Assembly: GCF_039727615.1 (NCBI RefSeq)
Contig: NZ_CP152474.1
Span: forward strand, 682,001-746,000
Length of the DNA: 64,000 bases
Direction of reading: 5' to 3'
Origin: Leclercia sp. S52
Lineage (GTDB): Bacteria; Pseudomonadota; Gammaproteobacteria; Enterobacterales; Enterobacteriaceae
In this document: piece by piece, positions 1 to 9,177 of the stretch
Layout of the letters: each line of letters opens with the position of its first letter
How positions within the stretch are numbered: the stretch's first letter is position 1
Notes under the pieces: generated by a model
Told to the model about the DNA's origin: nothing
What the model saw: the letters and a program-made list of their open reading frames with translations, nothing else
Databases searched by the model: none
Position numbers and translations under genes: made by a program

Positions 1-212
1 ATTTTGAGGCCAGGCTGTGGACGGGCTTCACCTTCGATGTCTGTATCGATGCCCGCCATGATGCGCAGCAAGGTGGACTTACCGGCACCGTTGAGACCCA
101 GAACACCGATTTTTGCGCCCGGGAAGAAGCTCAGCGAGATATTTTTGAGAATATGACGTTTCGGCGGTACCACTTTGCCGACACGATGCATGGTATAAAC
201 GAATTGAGCCAC
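1..212 (-). CDS. ettA: Energy-dependent translational throttle protein EttA, 5' end only
   Basis: This is the N-terminal part of an ABC-F ATPase; the rest lies before the window. EttA binds the ribosomal E site and gates entry into the elongation cycle according to the ATP/ADP ratio. The minus strand reads from a GTG at 212 with a start like VAQFVYTMHR, then the Walker A motif GLNGAGKST, and continues to the window edge, about 70 residues in all. The GTG start followed by the AQFVYTMHRVGKVVPPK-type N-terminus matches the E. coli protein. It is divergent from slt. Confidence 0.93.
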   Translation of the reverse strand, partial: MAQFVYTMHRVGKVVPPKRHILKNISLSFFPGAKIGVLGLNGAGKSTLLRIMAGIDTDIEGEARPQPGLK

Positions 213-432
213 GTTGGACTTCGCCTCTTTTATCGTGATGAGAATAGTGGCGAAGTGTAGCCTTTTTCCCTCTCTAATCCCAGCTATCGACTGCGGGAGT
301 GTTAAAGCGCGCAAGAAAGGTAAAAATGTGTCCGTAACGTGGCGCGTTAAGGGATGCCTGGTTAGCATAAGTTAATTACGCTTTTGCGCGGCACGATGCT
401 GCATTTAATGACGATTAACAGAGGACGAGCGT

Positions 433-2370
433 GTGGTAAAAGCCAAACAGGTGGCCTGGCAAGTGCTTGCTGCCAGCGTATGCGTGCTGACCATCAGCAG
501 CGCGGCGCGAGCCGATTCACTGGATGAACAACGTAACCGCTATGCCCAGATCAAACAGGCGTGGGATCAGCGACAGATGGAGACGGTGCAGGCCCTGATG
601 CCGACGCTGAAAGAGTATCCGCTGTATCCCTATCTGGAATACCGTCAGCTGACCGACGATCTGATGAACCAGCCGACGATCACCGTCAAAAACTTTATTC
701 AGGCCAACCCGACCCTGCCGCCCGCGCGTACTTTGCAGTCGCGCTTTGTGAACGAGCTGGCGCGTCGTGAAGACTGGCGTGGCCTGCTGGCCTTCAGCCC
801 GGAGAAGCCCGGCACCACCGAAGCGCAGTGTAACTACTACTATGCGAAGTGGGCGACGGGCCAGCAGGAAGAGGCCTGGAACGGCGCCAAAGAGCTGTGG
901 CTCACCGGTAAAAGCCAGCCCAACGCCTGCGACTCGCTGTTTGGCGCCTGGCGCGCCTCCGGCAAGCAGGATCCGCTGGCTTACCTCGAGCGGATCCGTC
1001 TGGCGATGAAAGCGGGTAATACCCGTCTGGTGACCACCCTCGCCGGACAGATGCCGCCGGAGTACCAGACTATCTCCAGCGCCCTGATCCAGCTGGCAAA
1101 CGATCCGAAGACGGTGATGGATTTTGCCCGTAACACCGACTCCACCGATTTTACCCGTCAGATGGCGGCGGTGGCCTTTACCAGCGTGGCGCGGGACGAC
1201 GTGGAAAACGCCCGGCTGATGATCCCAACCCTGGCCCAGGCACAGCAGCTGAATGAGGATCAGATCCAGGAGCTGCGCGATATCGTGGCGTGGCGACTGA
1301 TGGGGACCGATGTCACCGATGAACAGGCGCGCTGGCGCGATGATGCGATCATGCGCTCCCAGTCCACCTCGCTGGTGGAGCGGCGCGTGCGCATGGCGCT
1401 GGGCAACGGCGATCGCCGTGGCCTGAACACCTGGCTGGCGCGTCTGCCGATGGAGGCCAAAGAGAAGGACGAGTGGCGCTACTGGCAGGCCGATCTCCTG
1501 CTGGAGCGGGGGCGCGATGACGAGGCGAAATCGATCCTGCGTACCCTGATGCAGCAGCGCGGTTTCTATCCGATGGCGGCAGCCCAGCGGCTGGGCGAAG
1601 AGTACACCTTTAAGATTGATAAAGCGCCGTCCGGCGTCAATGCGGCGCTGGTGAATGGGCCGGAGATGGCCCGGGTGCGCGAGCTGATGTACTGGAACAT
1701 GGATAACACCGCCCGCAGTGAATGGGCGAATCTGGTCACCAGCCGCACCGTGGACGAGAAAGCCCAGCTGGCGCGCTATGCCTTCGATAACCGCTGGTGG
1801 GATCTGAGCGTGCAGGCCACGATCGCCGGCAAGCTGTGGGATCATCTCGAAGAGCGTTTCCCGCTGGCCTATAAAGATCTTTTCGATCGTTACACCAGCG
1901 GGAAAGACATTCCGCAGAGCTATGCAATGGCGATTGCCCGTCAGGAGAGCGCCTGGAATCCGAAAGTGCGTTCGCCGGTAGGAGCCAGCGGTCTGATGCA
2001 GGTGATGCCAGCCACCGCCGCCCATACGGTGAAGAAGTTTAATCTGCCGGGCTACAGCAGTCCGTCGCAGCTGCTGGATCCGGAGACCAACATTAACATC
2101 GGCACCACCTATCTGCAGAGCGTCTACGACCAGTTCGGCGATAACCGCATCTTTGCCTCGGCGGCCTACAACGCCGGCCCGGGACGGGTGCGCACCTGGC
2201 TCGGCAACAGCGCCGGACGCATCGACGCGGTAGCCTTTGTCGAGAGCATTCCGTTCTCGGAAACCCGCGGCTATGTGAAGAACGTGCTGGCGTATGATGC
2301 TTACTATCGCTACTTCATGGGACAGAAAGATGCCCTGATGAGCGACAGCGAGTGGCAGCGACGTTACTGA
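433..2370 (+). CDS. slt: Soluble lytic murein transglycosylase Slt70
   Basis: Slt cleaves the beta-1,4 bond between MurNAc and GlcNAc in the periplasm and forms 1,6-anhydromuropeptides for recycling. The 645-residue protein matches the usual length. It starts at GTG, has a signal peptide of about 27 residues ending ARA before DSLDEQ, then the alpha-helical superhelix, and a C-terminal lysozyme-like domain. The catalytic glutamate is Glu505 in the motif RQESAW, which is Glu478 after signal removal, as in E. coli. The GASGLMQVMP and SAAYNAGPGR motifs follow. trpR lies directly downstream with its own operator. Confidence 0.97.
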   Translation: MVKAKQVAWQVLAASVCVLTISSAARADSLDEQRNRYAQIKQAWDQRQMETVQALMPTLKEYPLYPYLEYRQLTDDLMNQPTITVKNFIQANPTLPPARTLQSRFVNELARREDWRGLLAFSPEKPGTTEAQCNYYYAKWATGQQEEAWNGAKELWLTGKSQPNACDSLFGAWRASGKQDPLAYLERIRLAMKAGNTRLVTTLAGQMPPEYQTISSALIQLANDPKTVMDFARNTDSTDFTRQMAAVAFTSVARDDVENARLMIPTLAQAQQLNEDQIQELRDIVAWRLMGTDVTDEQARWRDDAIMRSQSTSLVERRVRMALGNGDRRGLNTWLARLPMEAKEKDEWRYWQADLLLERGRDDEAKSILRTLMQQRGFYPMAAAQRLGEEYTFKIDKAPSGVNAALVNGPEMARVRELMYWNMDNTARSEWANLVTSRTVDEKAQLARYAFDNRWWDLSVQATIAGKLWDHLEERFPLAYKDLFDRYTSGKDIPQSYAMAIARQESAWNPKVRSPVGASGLMQVMPATAAHTVKKFNLPGYSSPSQLLDPETNINIGTTYLQSVYDQFGDNRIFASAAYNAGPGRVRTWLGNSAGRIDAVAFVESIPFSETRGYVKNVLAYDAYYRYFMGQKDALMSDSEWQRRY

Positions 2371-2393
2371 TCGGTGTGGGTTATGTTATGCTT

Positions 2394-2411
2394 GTACTCG
2401 TTTAAGAGTAC
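2394..2411. promoter_or_regulatory. Trp operator in front of trpR
   Basis: A perfect inverted repeat GTACTC-(gtttaa)-GAGTAC sits 15 bases before the trpR ATG. It matches the E. coli trp-operator core (GTACTAGTT-type half-sites) that TrpR uses for autoregulation. The overlap with the promoter is inferred from position. Confidence 0.85.
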
Positions 2412-2426
2412 AACAGGCGGCATAAC

Positions 2427-2753
2427 ATGACCCAGCATTCCCCTTATTCATCGGCTATGGCCGAGCAACGTCATCAGGAGTGGCTTCGTTTTGTGGAGCT
2501 GCTTCGTCAGTCTTATGAACAGGATCTGCATCTGCCCCTGCTGCAGCTGATGCTCACCCCCGACGAGCGCGAGGCGCTGGGCACGCGGGTGCGGATCATC
2601 GAGGAGTTGCTGCGCGGCGAGATGAGCCAGCGCGAGCTGAAAAGCGAGCTGGGGGCGGGGATCGCGACCATCACCCGCGGCTCGAACAGCCTGAAATCGG
2701 CGCCGGTTGAACTGCGCCACTGGCTCGAACAGGTGCTGCTGAACAATGCCTGA
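2427..2753 (+). CDS. trpR: Trp operon repressor TrpR
   Basis: TrpR is a dimeric, tryptophan-activated repressor of trp, aroH, mtr and its own gene. The 108-residue protein has the usual length and carries the helix-turn-helix around [22 protein letters not shown]. The family hallmark [23 protein letters not shown] is near the middle. The start at 2427 follows the operator and a GGCGG-like ribosome-binding site. The stop codon falls inside the first arm of a REP element. Confidence 0.97.
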   Translation: MTQHSPYSSAMAEQRHQEWLRFVELLRQSYEQDLHLPLLQLMLTPDEREALGTRVRIIEELLRGEMSQRELKSELGAGIATITRGSNSLKSAPVELRHWLEQVLLNNA

Positions 2754-2821
2754 TGGCGCTACGCTTATCAGGCCTACAAAAGACGACCGTAGGCCGGATA
2801 AGGCGAAGCCGCCATCCGGCA
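2748..2821. repeat. REP/BIME element after trpR
   Basis: Two facing REP units form a palindromic pair. The first reads GCCTGATGGCGCTACGC and contains the trpR stop codon; the second starts GTAGGCCGGATAAGGCG and ends CATCCGGCA. Such elements lie in transcribed 3' regions and can stabilise mRNA ends or bind gyrase. It lies between the convergent trpR and yjjX. Confidence 0.9.
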
Positions 2822-2833
2822 ATGCAGCGGCAA

Positions 2834-3350
2834 TTAACGGTAAATCGCGTTATGAAACGGGCTCAACGCCAGAATCACCGCCTGGTGATAAACGCTTGAG
2901 CGCGTCAGCGCCCCGGCGGTAAAGACGCCAATCGCCCCCCTCTTTACGCCCAATCTCATCGATGCCCGTATACTGCGACATCACCGGGCCGAGCGCTTCA
3001 CCTTCGCGCACTTTGCCCAGAATGACCTCCGGTAGCGGCAGGGTGGCCGAGCGGGCTTCACCGCGCTGTTCCCGGCTCTCGATAACGACCCAGCTAAAGG
3101 TGGCCCCTTCGTCGATGCCCGCTTCAATCGCCACCCAAAAGTCCGCATCCGGACAGGCGGCCCTGGCGTTAGCCACGCGGTTTCGTGCGCCAGCGCGCGT
3201 TTCCTCGCTGCCGAAGGGCTGTTCCGGGACGCCGCTCTCGACGCTGACGGAGGCAATGTGGCAGGATCCTTCGCCGAAGATCTCGTCAAATGCCCTTAGA
3301 ATTGCCTGAATTTTGGCAGGATTAGTGGTAGCAGAGACAACCTGGTGCAT
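2834..3350 (-). CDS. yjjX: Inosine/xanthosine triphosphatase YjjX, out of frame at a G run
   Basis: YjjX hydrolyses ITP and XTP to keep non-canonical purines out of nucleic acids. The start at 3350 ([18 protein letters not shown]) matches the E. coli start. The reading is normal through IDEIGRKEG and then leaves the family frame at a run of six G on the minus strand (2935-2940 as C). Removing one base restores [30 protein letters not shown] and a stop at 2834-2836, giving 171 residues against 170 in E. coli. As written, the frame ends at 2850 with an unrelated tail. I think the extra base is a sequencing error. Confidence 0.88.
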
Positions 3351-3399
3351 AATTAAGCCTAACTCTAAAAATATCATCGCAGTATAACGGAAAAAAAGC

Positions 3400-4047
3400 A
3401 TGTTACAGGTATACCTTGTTCGCCACGGTGAAACGCAGTGGAACGCCGAGCGACGTATTCAAGGCCAGTCAGACAGTCCACTTACTGCCAAAGGCGAAGA
3501 ACAGGCCCGCCAGGTTGGCGAACGCGCCAGAACGCTGGGCATCACCCATATCATCGCCAGCGATTTAGGTCGCACGCGACGCACAGCAGAGATTATCGCG
3601 CAGGCCTGCGGCTGCGATGTCACTGTGGATGCCCGTCTGCGCGAGCTGGATATGGGGGTGCTGGAAAAGCGTCTTATCGATACCCTGACCGAAGAGGAGG
3701 AGGCATGGCGTCGTACGCTGGTTAACGGTTCCGAAGACGGCCGTATACCGGAAGGCGAATCGATGCTGGAGATGAGCGAGCGTATGCACGCGGCGCTGGC
3801 GGCCTGTCTGGAACTGCCTGAGGGCAGTCGACCGCTGCTGGTCAGTCACGGTATGGCGCTGGGCTGCCTGGTCAGTACCATCCTCGGGCTGCCAGCATGG
3901 GCTGAGCGCCGTCTGCGTCTGCGCAACTGCTCGCTTTCCCGCATCGACTATCAGCAGAGCCCGTGGCTGGCGTCAGGCTGGATTGTGGAGATGGCAGGGG
4001 ATATCTCGCATCTCGATGCCCCTGCGTTAGATGAGCTACAGCGTTAA
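3400..4047 (+). CDS. gpmB: Histidine phosphatase family protein GpmB/YtjC
   Basis: This 215-residue protein belongs to the histidine phosphatase (phosphoglycerate mutase-like) superfamily. The catalytic histidine is His9 in LVRHGET, and the second conserved histidine is in [10 protein letters not shown]. It is annotated as a phosphoglycerate mutase homologue, but phosphatase activity is more likely for this subfamily. It is divergent from yjjX with only 49 bases between the starts, and its 3' end overlaps the 3' end of rob by 4 bases. Confidence 0.93.
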   Translation: MLQVYLVRHGETQWNAERRIQGQSDSPLTAKGEEQARQVGERARTLGITHIIASDLGRTRRTAEIIAQACGCDVTVDARLRELDMGVLEKRLIDTLTEEEEAWRRTLVNGSEDGRIPEGESMLEMSERMHAALAACLELPEGSRPLLVSHGMALGCLVSTILGLPAWAERRLRLRNCSLSRIDYQQSPWLASGWIVEMAGDISHLDAPALDELQR

Positions 4048-4913
4048 CGGCGAACCGGAATCAGGTATTCGCAGCGCAAATCGATTGGGCGTTCGTCCGG
4101 CTTAACATCGGTTGCCGGATAGTAACGCTCAATATCCTGACCCTTTCTGCGGTTCAGGTTCAGCATCGGCATGCAGGTACCGTAGACCGTCATGATAAAG
4201 TCCTGCACGCCGGTTCCCAGCCCTTCATAGGTGAACATCACGTATTCACCGCCTTCCACCACCACCGGTTTCGAGCCCTGGATATAGCCGTTGGCCATCT
4301 CAGGCGTTAACGCCGTGGTGTAGAAGACCTCCTGCTCGTCATCTTTTTCCAGACTTGGACGCGTCTCGTTCAGGCCATACAGCAGCGGCGGAATGGCCGG
4401 GGCGTGGCTGAGGAAATCACGCCAGAACTGGACCCGCATCTGATGACGGAACTCGGAGATCTGCTCCAGCGAGCAGGAGTAGCTTTGGGTGGTGCCGATC
4501 AGATGGGTTTCCGGCAGGGTGACCATCTCGTGCTTCGGCATTTCGAATTCGCCCAGACGCAGCGGCGGACGCATGCCGAAGGAGCTCCAGTCCGGCGAGC
4601 GACGATAGAGTGCAGGGGTCAAGGAGAACTGTTTTTTGAACGCGCGGGTAAAGGTCTGCTGCGAATCAAAACGATACTGTAAGGCGATGTCCAGAATAGG
4701 ACGCGCAGTCAGGCGAAGCGCTACGGCGGATTTGGAAAGACGACGCGCGCGGATATAGGCGCCGATGGCGTGACCGGTGACATCCTTGAACATCCGTTGT
4801 AAATGCCACTTAGAATATCCCGCTTTTGCCGCCACATTATCCAGTGACAAAGGCTGGTCCAGATGGCCTTCCAGCCAGGTAAGAAGATCGCGAATAATTC
4901 CAGCCTGATCCAT
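4044..4913 (-). CDS. rob: Right-origin-binding AraC-family regulator Rob
   Basis: Rob is a relative of MarA and SoxS that activates stress, solvent and multidrug-tolerance genes. The 289-residue protein has the AraC DNA-binding domain at residues 1-110 (two helix-turn-helix units, including AAKAGYSKWHLQRMFKDVTG) and a GyrI-like ligand-binding domain after about residue 120. Length and sequence match E. coli Rob throughout. It is convergent with gpmB. Confidence 0.96.
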   Translation of the reverse strand: MDQAGIIRDLLTWLEGHLDQPLSLDNVAAKAGYSKWHLQRMFKDVTGHAIGAYIRARRLSKSAVALRLTARPILDIALQYRFDSQQTFTRAFKKQFSLTPALYRRSPDWSSFGMRPPLRLGEFEMPKHEMVTLPETHLIGTTQSYSCSLEQISEFRHQMRVQFWRDFLSHAPAIPPLLYGLNETRPSLEKDDEQEVFYTTALTPEMANGYIQGSKPVVVEGGEYVMFTYEGLGTGVQDFIMTVYGTCMPMLNLNRRKGQDIERYYPATDVKPDERPIDLRCEYLIPVRR

Positions 4914-5126
4914 ATACTATCCTCATCCTTAATACAGCAGACACCCTGCTAACAGGTTAGCGGATAATAGCATTTTTTGATGTTTTAGCATTCAGTGTTT
5001 TTTTTGCGCTTAAATGCGCTTTGCCCTCCATTCCGGGCGGATATATTCTAATCCTGTGATCTTGCTACTTTTTTTCTCATGGTTGTTGAATAATGACGCA
5101 ATGTAATTTTTAAATATGGTAACAAT

Positions 5127-5597
5127 ATGAAATACAAGACATTGATCCTCACCACGCTGCTGTTATTAACCGGTTATGCCGCGCAGGCAGAAGAAATTGG
5201 CTCCGTTGATACCGTATTTAAGGTTTTCGGGCCTGACCATAAAATCGTCGTAGAAGCCTTTGACGATCCCGATGTGAAAAACGTGACCTGCTATATCAGC
5301 CGGGCGAAAACCGGCGGGATCAAAGGCGGGCTGGGGCTGGCGGAAGACACCTCCGATGCGGCGATATCCTGCCAGCAGGTCGGGCCGGTTGAGCTGAGCG
5401 ATAAGATCAAAAACGGCAAGTCGCAGGGCGAAGTGGTGTTCCAGAAACGCACCTCGCTGGTGTTCAAAAAACTGCAGGTCGTGCGTTTCTATGATGCGAA
5501 GCGTAACGCGCTGGCCTATCTGGCCTACTCCGATAAGGTCGTGGAAGGGTCACCGAAAAACGCCCTCAGCGCGGTGCCGATTATGCCGTGGCATTAA
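5127..5597 (+). CDS. creA: CreA family periplasmic protein
   Basis: The first gene of the cre locus encodes 156 residues with a signal peptide ending in AQA before EEIGSVDTV. The DUF1459/CreA core ([18 protein letters not shown] and [17 protein letters not shown]) is intact. Its biochemical role is not established. It lies 14 bases before creB and is probably co-transcribed with it. Confidence 0.92.
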   Translation: MKYKTLILTTLLLLTGYAAQAEEIGSVDTVFKVFGPDHKIVVEAFDDPDVKNVTCYISRAKTGGIKGGLGLAEDTSDAAISCQQVGPVELSDKIKNGKSQGEVVFQKRTSLVFKKLQVVRFYDAKRNALAYLAYSDKVVEGSPKNALSAVPIMPWH

Positions 5598-5611
5598 TTC
5601 AGGGATAGCCC

Positions 5612-6301
5612 ATGCAACAACCTGTGGTGTGGCTGGTTGAAGATGAAATCAGCATCGCTGAGACGCTGGTCTACATGCTCCAGCAGGAGGGCTTTGCAGT
5701 GAAGGCCTTTGAACGCGGCCTGCCCGTGCTGGAGGAGGCGCGCCGGCAGATCCCGGCGCTCGCCATTCTCGATGTCGGCCTGCCGGACATCAGCGGCTTT
5801 GAGCTGTGCCGCCAGCTGCTGGCACAGCATCCCACGCTGCCGGTGCTGTTTCTGACCGCCCGCAGCGATGAGGTGGATAAGCTGCTCGGGCTGGAGATCG
5901 GCGCGGATGATTACGTCGCCAAACCTTTCTCGCCCCGGGAAGTGTGCGCCCGGGTGCGCACCATTTTACGGCGGATGCAGAAATCCGCTGCGCCGTCTGA
6001 GATCCTCCGTATTGGCCAGTTTGAACTGAACGAGCCTGCCGCCCGTATCAGCTGGTGCGGGGAGCCGTTGCCGCTGACGCGCTACGAATTCCTGCTGCTC
6101 AAAACATTGCTGCAGGCACCGGGCCGCGTCTATTCCCGCCAGCAGCTGATGGATAAAGTCTGGGGAGAGGAGGGCGACAGCTTCGATCGCACCGTGGATA
6201 CCCACATCAAGACCCTGCGCGCCAAGCTGCGGGCGGTGAATGATCGACTTTCCCCCATCAGCACGCACCGCGGCATGGGCTACAGCCTGGGATTGTATTA
6301 A
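5612..6301 (+). CDS. creB: Response regulator CreB
   Basis: CreB is an OmpR/PhoB-type response regulator that binds cre-tags (TTCAC-N6-TTCAC) in fermentation, carbon-metabolism and beta-lactam-response genes. The 229-residue protein has a receiver domain with the phosphorylated Asp54 in AILDVGLPD and Lys in AKPFSPRE, and a C-terminal winged helix. Its stop overlaps the creC ATG by one base (TAATG), so translation is coupled. Confidence 0.96.
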   Translation: MQQPVVWLVEDEISIAETLVYMLQQEGFAVKAFERGLPVLEEARRQIPALAILDVGLPDISGFELCRQLLAQHPTLPVLFLTARSDEVDKLLGLEIGADDYVAKPFSPREVCARVRTILRRMQKSAAPSEILRIGQFELNEPAARISWCGEPLPLTRYEFLLLKTLLQAPGRVYSRQQLMDKVWGEEGDSFDRTVDTHIKTLRAKLRAVNDRLSPISTHRGMGYSLGLY

Positions 6302-7725
6302 TGCGCATTGGCATGCGGCTGCTGCTGGGGTACTTCCTGATTGTGGCCATCGCGGCGTGGTTTGTGCTGTCGATCTTTGTCCAGGAGGTAAAGCCCGGCG
6401 TGCGCAGGGCCACGGAAGGGACGCTGATCGACACCGCGACGCTGCTGGCTGAAGTCGGACGGGACGATTTGCTCTCGGGCGATGCGCAGCACGGCAGGCT
6501 GGCGCAGGCCTTTTCGCAGCTTCATCAGCGGCCCTTTCGCGCCAACATCAGCGGCATTCACAAAGTACGTAACGAGTATCACGTCTACATGACCGATGCC
6601 CGGGGCCGGGTGGTGTTTGATTCCGCCGGGCGTGCCGTGGGGCAGGATTATTCGCGCTGGAACGACGTCTGGCTGACCCTGCGCGGTGAATATGGTGCCC
6701 GCAGTACGCCGGGCAACCCGGACGATCCCGAGAGTACGGTGATGTACGTGGCCGCGCCGGTGGTCGAACGGGGCAAAATTATCGGTGTGCTGTCGGTCGG
6801 GAAACCCAACAGCGCGATGGCGCCGGTCATCAAGCGCAGCGAGCGGCGGATCCTGTGGGCCGGCGGGGCGCTGCTGGGCATTGCGTTGCTGATTGGCCTG
6901 GCGGTGGCCTGGTGGATCAACCGCTCGATTCACACCCTGTCGCGCTATGCCGACTCGGTCACCAGCGATACCCCCTTGCCGCTGCCCGATCCGGGCAGCA
7001 GCGAACTGCGCAAGCTGGCCCAGGCGCTGGAGAATATGCGTATTCGCCTCGAGGGGAAAAACTACATTGAACACTACGTCCATGCGCTCACCCACGAGCT
7101 GAAAAGCCCGCTGGCCGCGATTCGCGGCGCGGCGGAGATCCTGGCCGAACAGCCGCCGCCCCAGGTGGCCGCCCGGTTTATCGACAATATTCTGGTGCAA
7201 AACGCGCGCATGCAGTCGCTGGTGGAAAAGCTCCTCGCCCAGGCGCGGCTTGAGAACCGGGTAGAGATTATTCCGGTGAGCGTCAGCGTTGATGCACTCT
7301 TTACGCGGCTTGCCGATGCGCGGGCGGCAACGCTGGCAGCGAAAAACATCACCCTGACCCGTCAGGGCACCTCGTGCTGCGTGGAGGGCGATCCCGAGCT
7401 GCTTGAGCAGGCGCTGGGCAATTTGCTGGGCAACGCCATCGACTTCACCCCGCCGGGTGGGACGATCCAGCTTGCGGCCACGGAAGCCCACGGGCAGGTG
7501 AACATCACCGTGACCGACAGCGGCAGCGGGATCCCGGATTACGCCCTGGCGCGGATTTTTGAACGCTTCTACTCGCTCCCGCGCGAGAACGGCCTGAAAA
7601 GCAGCGGGCTCGGGCTGGCCTTTGTGCAGGAGGTGGCGCGTCTGCATCAGGGCAGCATTGATTTGCACAATCGGCCCGCAGGCGGGGTGGTGGCCACGCT
7701 GACGCTTCACCGTCCCTTCACATAA
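6301..7725 (+). CDS. creC: Sensor histidine kinase CreC
   Basis: CreC is the inner-membrane kinase partner of CreB and responds to growth on minimal medium and to cell-wall stress. The 474 residues comprise an N-terminal membrane helix, a periplasmic sensor part, a second helix near residues 180-205, a HAMP region, the phosphorylated His265 in THELKSP, and an ATPase domain with NLLGNAIDF and a GLGLAF G-box. The last codons of the gene contain the cre-tag for creD. Confidence 0.96.
   Translation: MRIGMRLLLGYFLIVAIAAWFVLSIFVQEVKPGVRRATEGTLIDTATLLAEVGRDDLLSGDAQHGRLAQAFSQLHQRPFRANISGIHKVRNEYHVYMTDARGRVVFDSAGRAVGQDYSRWNDVWLTLRGEYGARSTPGNPDDPESTVMYVAAPVVERGKIIGVLSVGKPNSAMAPVIKRSERRILWAGGALLGIALLIGLAVAWWINRSIHTLSRYADSVTSDTPLPLPDPGSSELRKLAQALENMRIRLEGKNYIEHYVHALTHELKSPLAAIRGAAEILAEQPPPQVAARFIDNILVQNARMQSLVEKLLAQARLENRVEIIPVSVSVDALFTRLADARAATLAAKNITLTRQGTSCCVEGDPELLEQALGNLLGNAIDFTPPGGTIQLAATEAHGQVNITVTDSGSGIPDYALARIFERFYSLPRENGLKSSGLGLAFVQEVARLHQGSIDLHNRPAGGVVATLTLHRPFT
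7706..7721. promoter_or_regulatory. cre-tag (CreB-binding direct repeat) before creD
   Basis: TTCAC at 7706-7710 and TTCAC at 7717-7721 are separated by exactly six bases, a perfect match to the CreB consensus TTCAC-N6-TTCAC. It lies within the last codons of creC, about 60 bases before the creD start. creD is the classic CreB-activated gene in E. coli. Confidence 0.88.
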
Positions 7726-7783
7726 CTTCAAACTGGCCCCACATAGCGCAGTTAGGCTCTCCTCATCACAAAGGAGAGCCACT

Positions 7784-9133
7784 ATGAAATCCCCCCTGTT
7801 CTGGAAAGTCAGCACCCTGTTGGGGTGCATTCTGCTGTTACTCGTCCCGCTGTTTATGGTGGGTAATCTGATCTCGGAGCGTGAGAGCTATCGCAACGAG
7901 GTCGAAAACACGCTGCGTCAGAGCACCAGTGGCCCACAGCAGCTGGTGGGCCCGCTTGTCGCCATTCCGGTGACGGAAACCTGGTTCAAGGCCGAGGATG
8001 GAAAGCAGGTTGAATATAAGAAACGCTACATGCACTTCATCCTGCCGGAGTCGCTACAGGTCAACGGTAATCAGCACGTTGAGTCGCGAAGTATCGGGAT
8101 CTATGACGGGCAGATCTGGAATACCGAGCTTAAAATCAGCGCCCGGTTTACGCTCGAGGAGCTGGATCAGCTGAAGGGTGAAACCATGACCCTGGGGCAG
8201 CCGTTTATCGTGGTCGGCGTCGGTGATGCGCGAGGAATTGGCGCAGTCAGCGTTTCAAAAATCAACGGTGAGGCGTTAAGCATCGAGCCCGGAGCGGGTG
8301 TTTACGGGGCGTTATCCGGCATTCACATGCCGCTGAGTGATAAAGCGCTGGCGTCGAAAAGCTTCCCGCTGGAGATGTCTCTGAACCTGACAGGCACCGG
8401 CAGCTTTGCGGTGGTGCCGGTGGGGCGTAGTAGCGCCATGACCCTCAACAGCAACTGGCCACATCCGGGTTTTATGGGCAACTACCTGCCGGTTAAACAT
8501 CAGATTAGCGATGCTGGCTTTCAGGCGAACTGGCAGAGCAGCTGGTTTGCCAATAACCTCGGTGGCTGGTTCAACGACAACGAGGTCCCTGAATGGAGCG
8601 CGATCCCGGCCTTTAGCGTGACGGTCGCGACCCCTGCGGATCAGTATCAGCTAACGGATCGCGCGATTAAGTACGCCATTCTGCTGATTGCCCTGACCTT
8701 TATGGCTTTCTTTGTCTTCGAAACCTTAACCGGGCTGCGCCTGCACCCGATGCAGTATCTGCTGGTCGGGCTGTCGCTGGTGCTGTTCTATCTGGTACTG
8801 CTGGCGCTGTCAGAGCACGTGGGCTTTACACCCGCCTGGGTTATTGCCAGCCTGGTGGGGGCGGTCATGAACGGCGTTTATCTGCAGGCGGTGCTGAAAA
8901 GCTGGAAGCGCAGCGGCATGTTTGTGCTGGCGCTGCTGGGGCTGGACGTGGTGATGTGGTTCCTGCTGCGTTCGGAGGACAGCGCGCTGCTGCTGGGCTC
9001 GGCCGTACTGGCGCTGGCATTGTTCGCGGTGATGTATCTCACCCGAAACTTTGACTGGTACTCGCTTTCCCAGCCGAAGCGCCCGCAGCCACCTGCGGAA
9101 CCGGATAAAGAGGCGATGCGGTTATGGAAATAA
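7784..9133 (+). CDS. creD: Inner membrane protein CreD
   Basis: CreD (Cet) is an inner-membrane protein whose overproduction gives tolerance to colicin E2; it is strongly induced by CreBC. The 449 residues comprise an N-terminal membrane helix, a large periplasmic domain (residues about 40-300, with PFIVVGVGDARGIG and FQANWQSSWFANNLG), and a cluster of C-terminal helices from about residue 300. The start at 7784 follows a good AAAGGAGAG ribosome-binding site. The run of six C after the start codon is in frame here. Confidence 0.94.
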   Translation: MKSPLFWKVSTLLGCILLLLVPLFMVGNLISERESYRNEVENTLRQSTSGPQQLVGPLVAIPVTETWFKAEDGKQVEYKKRYMHFILPESLQVNGNQHVESRSIGIYDGQIWNTELKISARFTLEELDQLKGETMTLGQPFIVVGVGDARGIGAVSVSKINGEALSIEPGAGVYGALSGIHMPLSDKALASKSFPLEMSLNLTGTGSFAVVPVGRSSAMTLNSNWPHPGFMGNYLPVKHQISDAGFQANWQSSWFANNLGGWFNDNEVPEWSAIPAFSVTVATPADQYQLTDRAIKYAILLIALTFMAFFVFETLTGLRLHPMQYLLVGLSLVLFYLVLLALSEHVGFTPAWVIASLVGAVMNGVYLQAVLKSWKRSGMFVLALLGLDVVMWFLLRSEDSALLLGSAVLALALFAVMYLTRNFDWYSLSQPKRPQPPAEPDKEAMRLWK

Positions 9134-9160
9134 AAAAACGGCGCGAAAGCGCCGTTTTTT
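9132..9160. terminator. Bidirectional terminator between creD and arcA
   Basis: A GC stem CGGCGC-gaaa-GCGCCG is flanked by seven A on the left and six T on the right. It can therefore end transcription of both convergent genes. Confidence 0.9.
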
Positions 9161-9177
9161 ATGACGGATGTGCGGGA

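Noticed and set aside
517..2025. Long open frame on the minus strand across slt (about 500 codons)
   Set aside because: It is a shadow of slt caused by GC-rich codon use. It has no ribosome-binding site, and its His/Gln/Arg-rich composition fits no known family.
6298..7830. 510-codon minus-strand frame across creC
   Set aside because: It lies wholly opposite the well-supported creC and start of creD, and shows no domain pattern.
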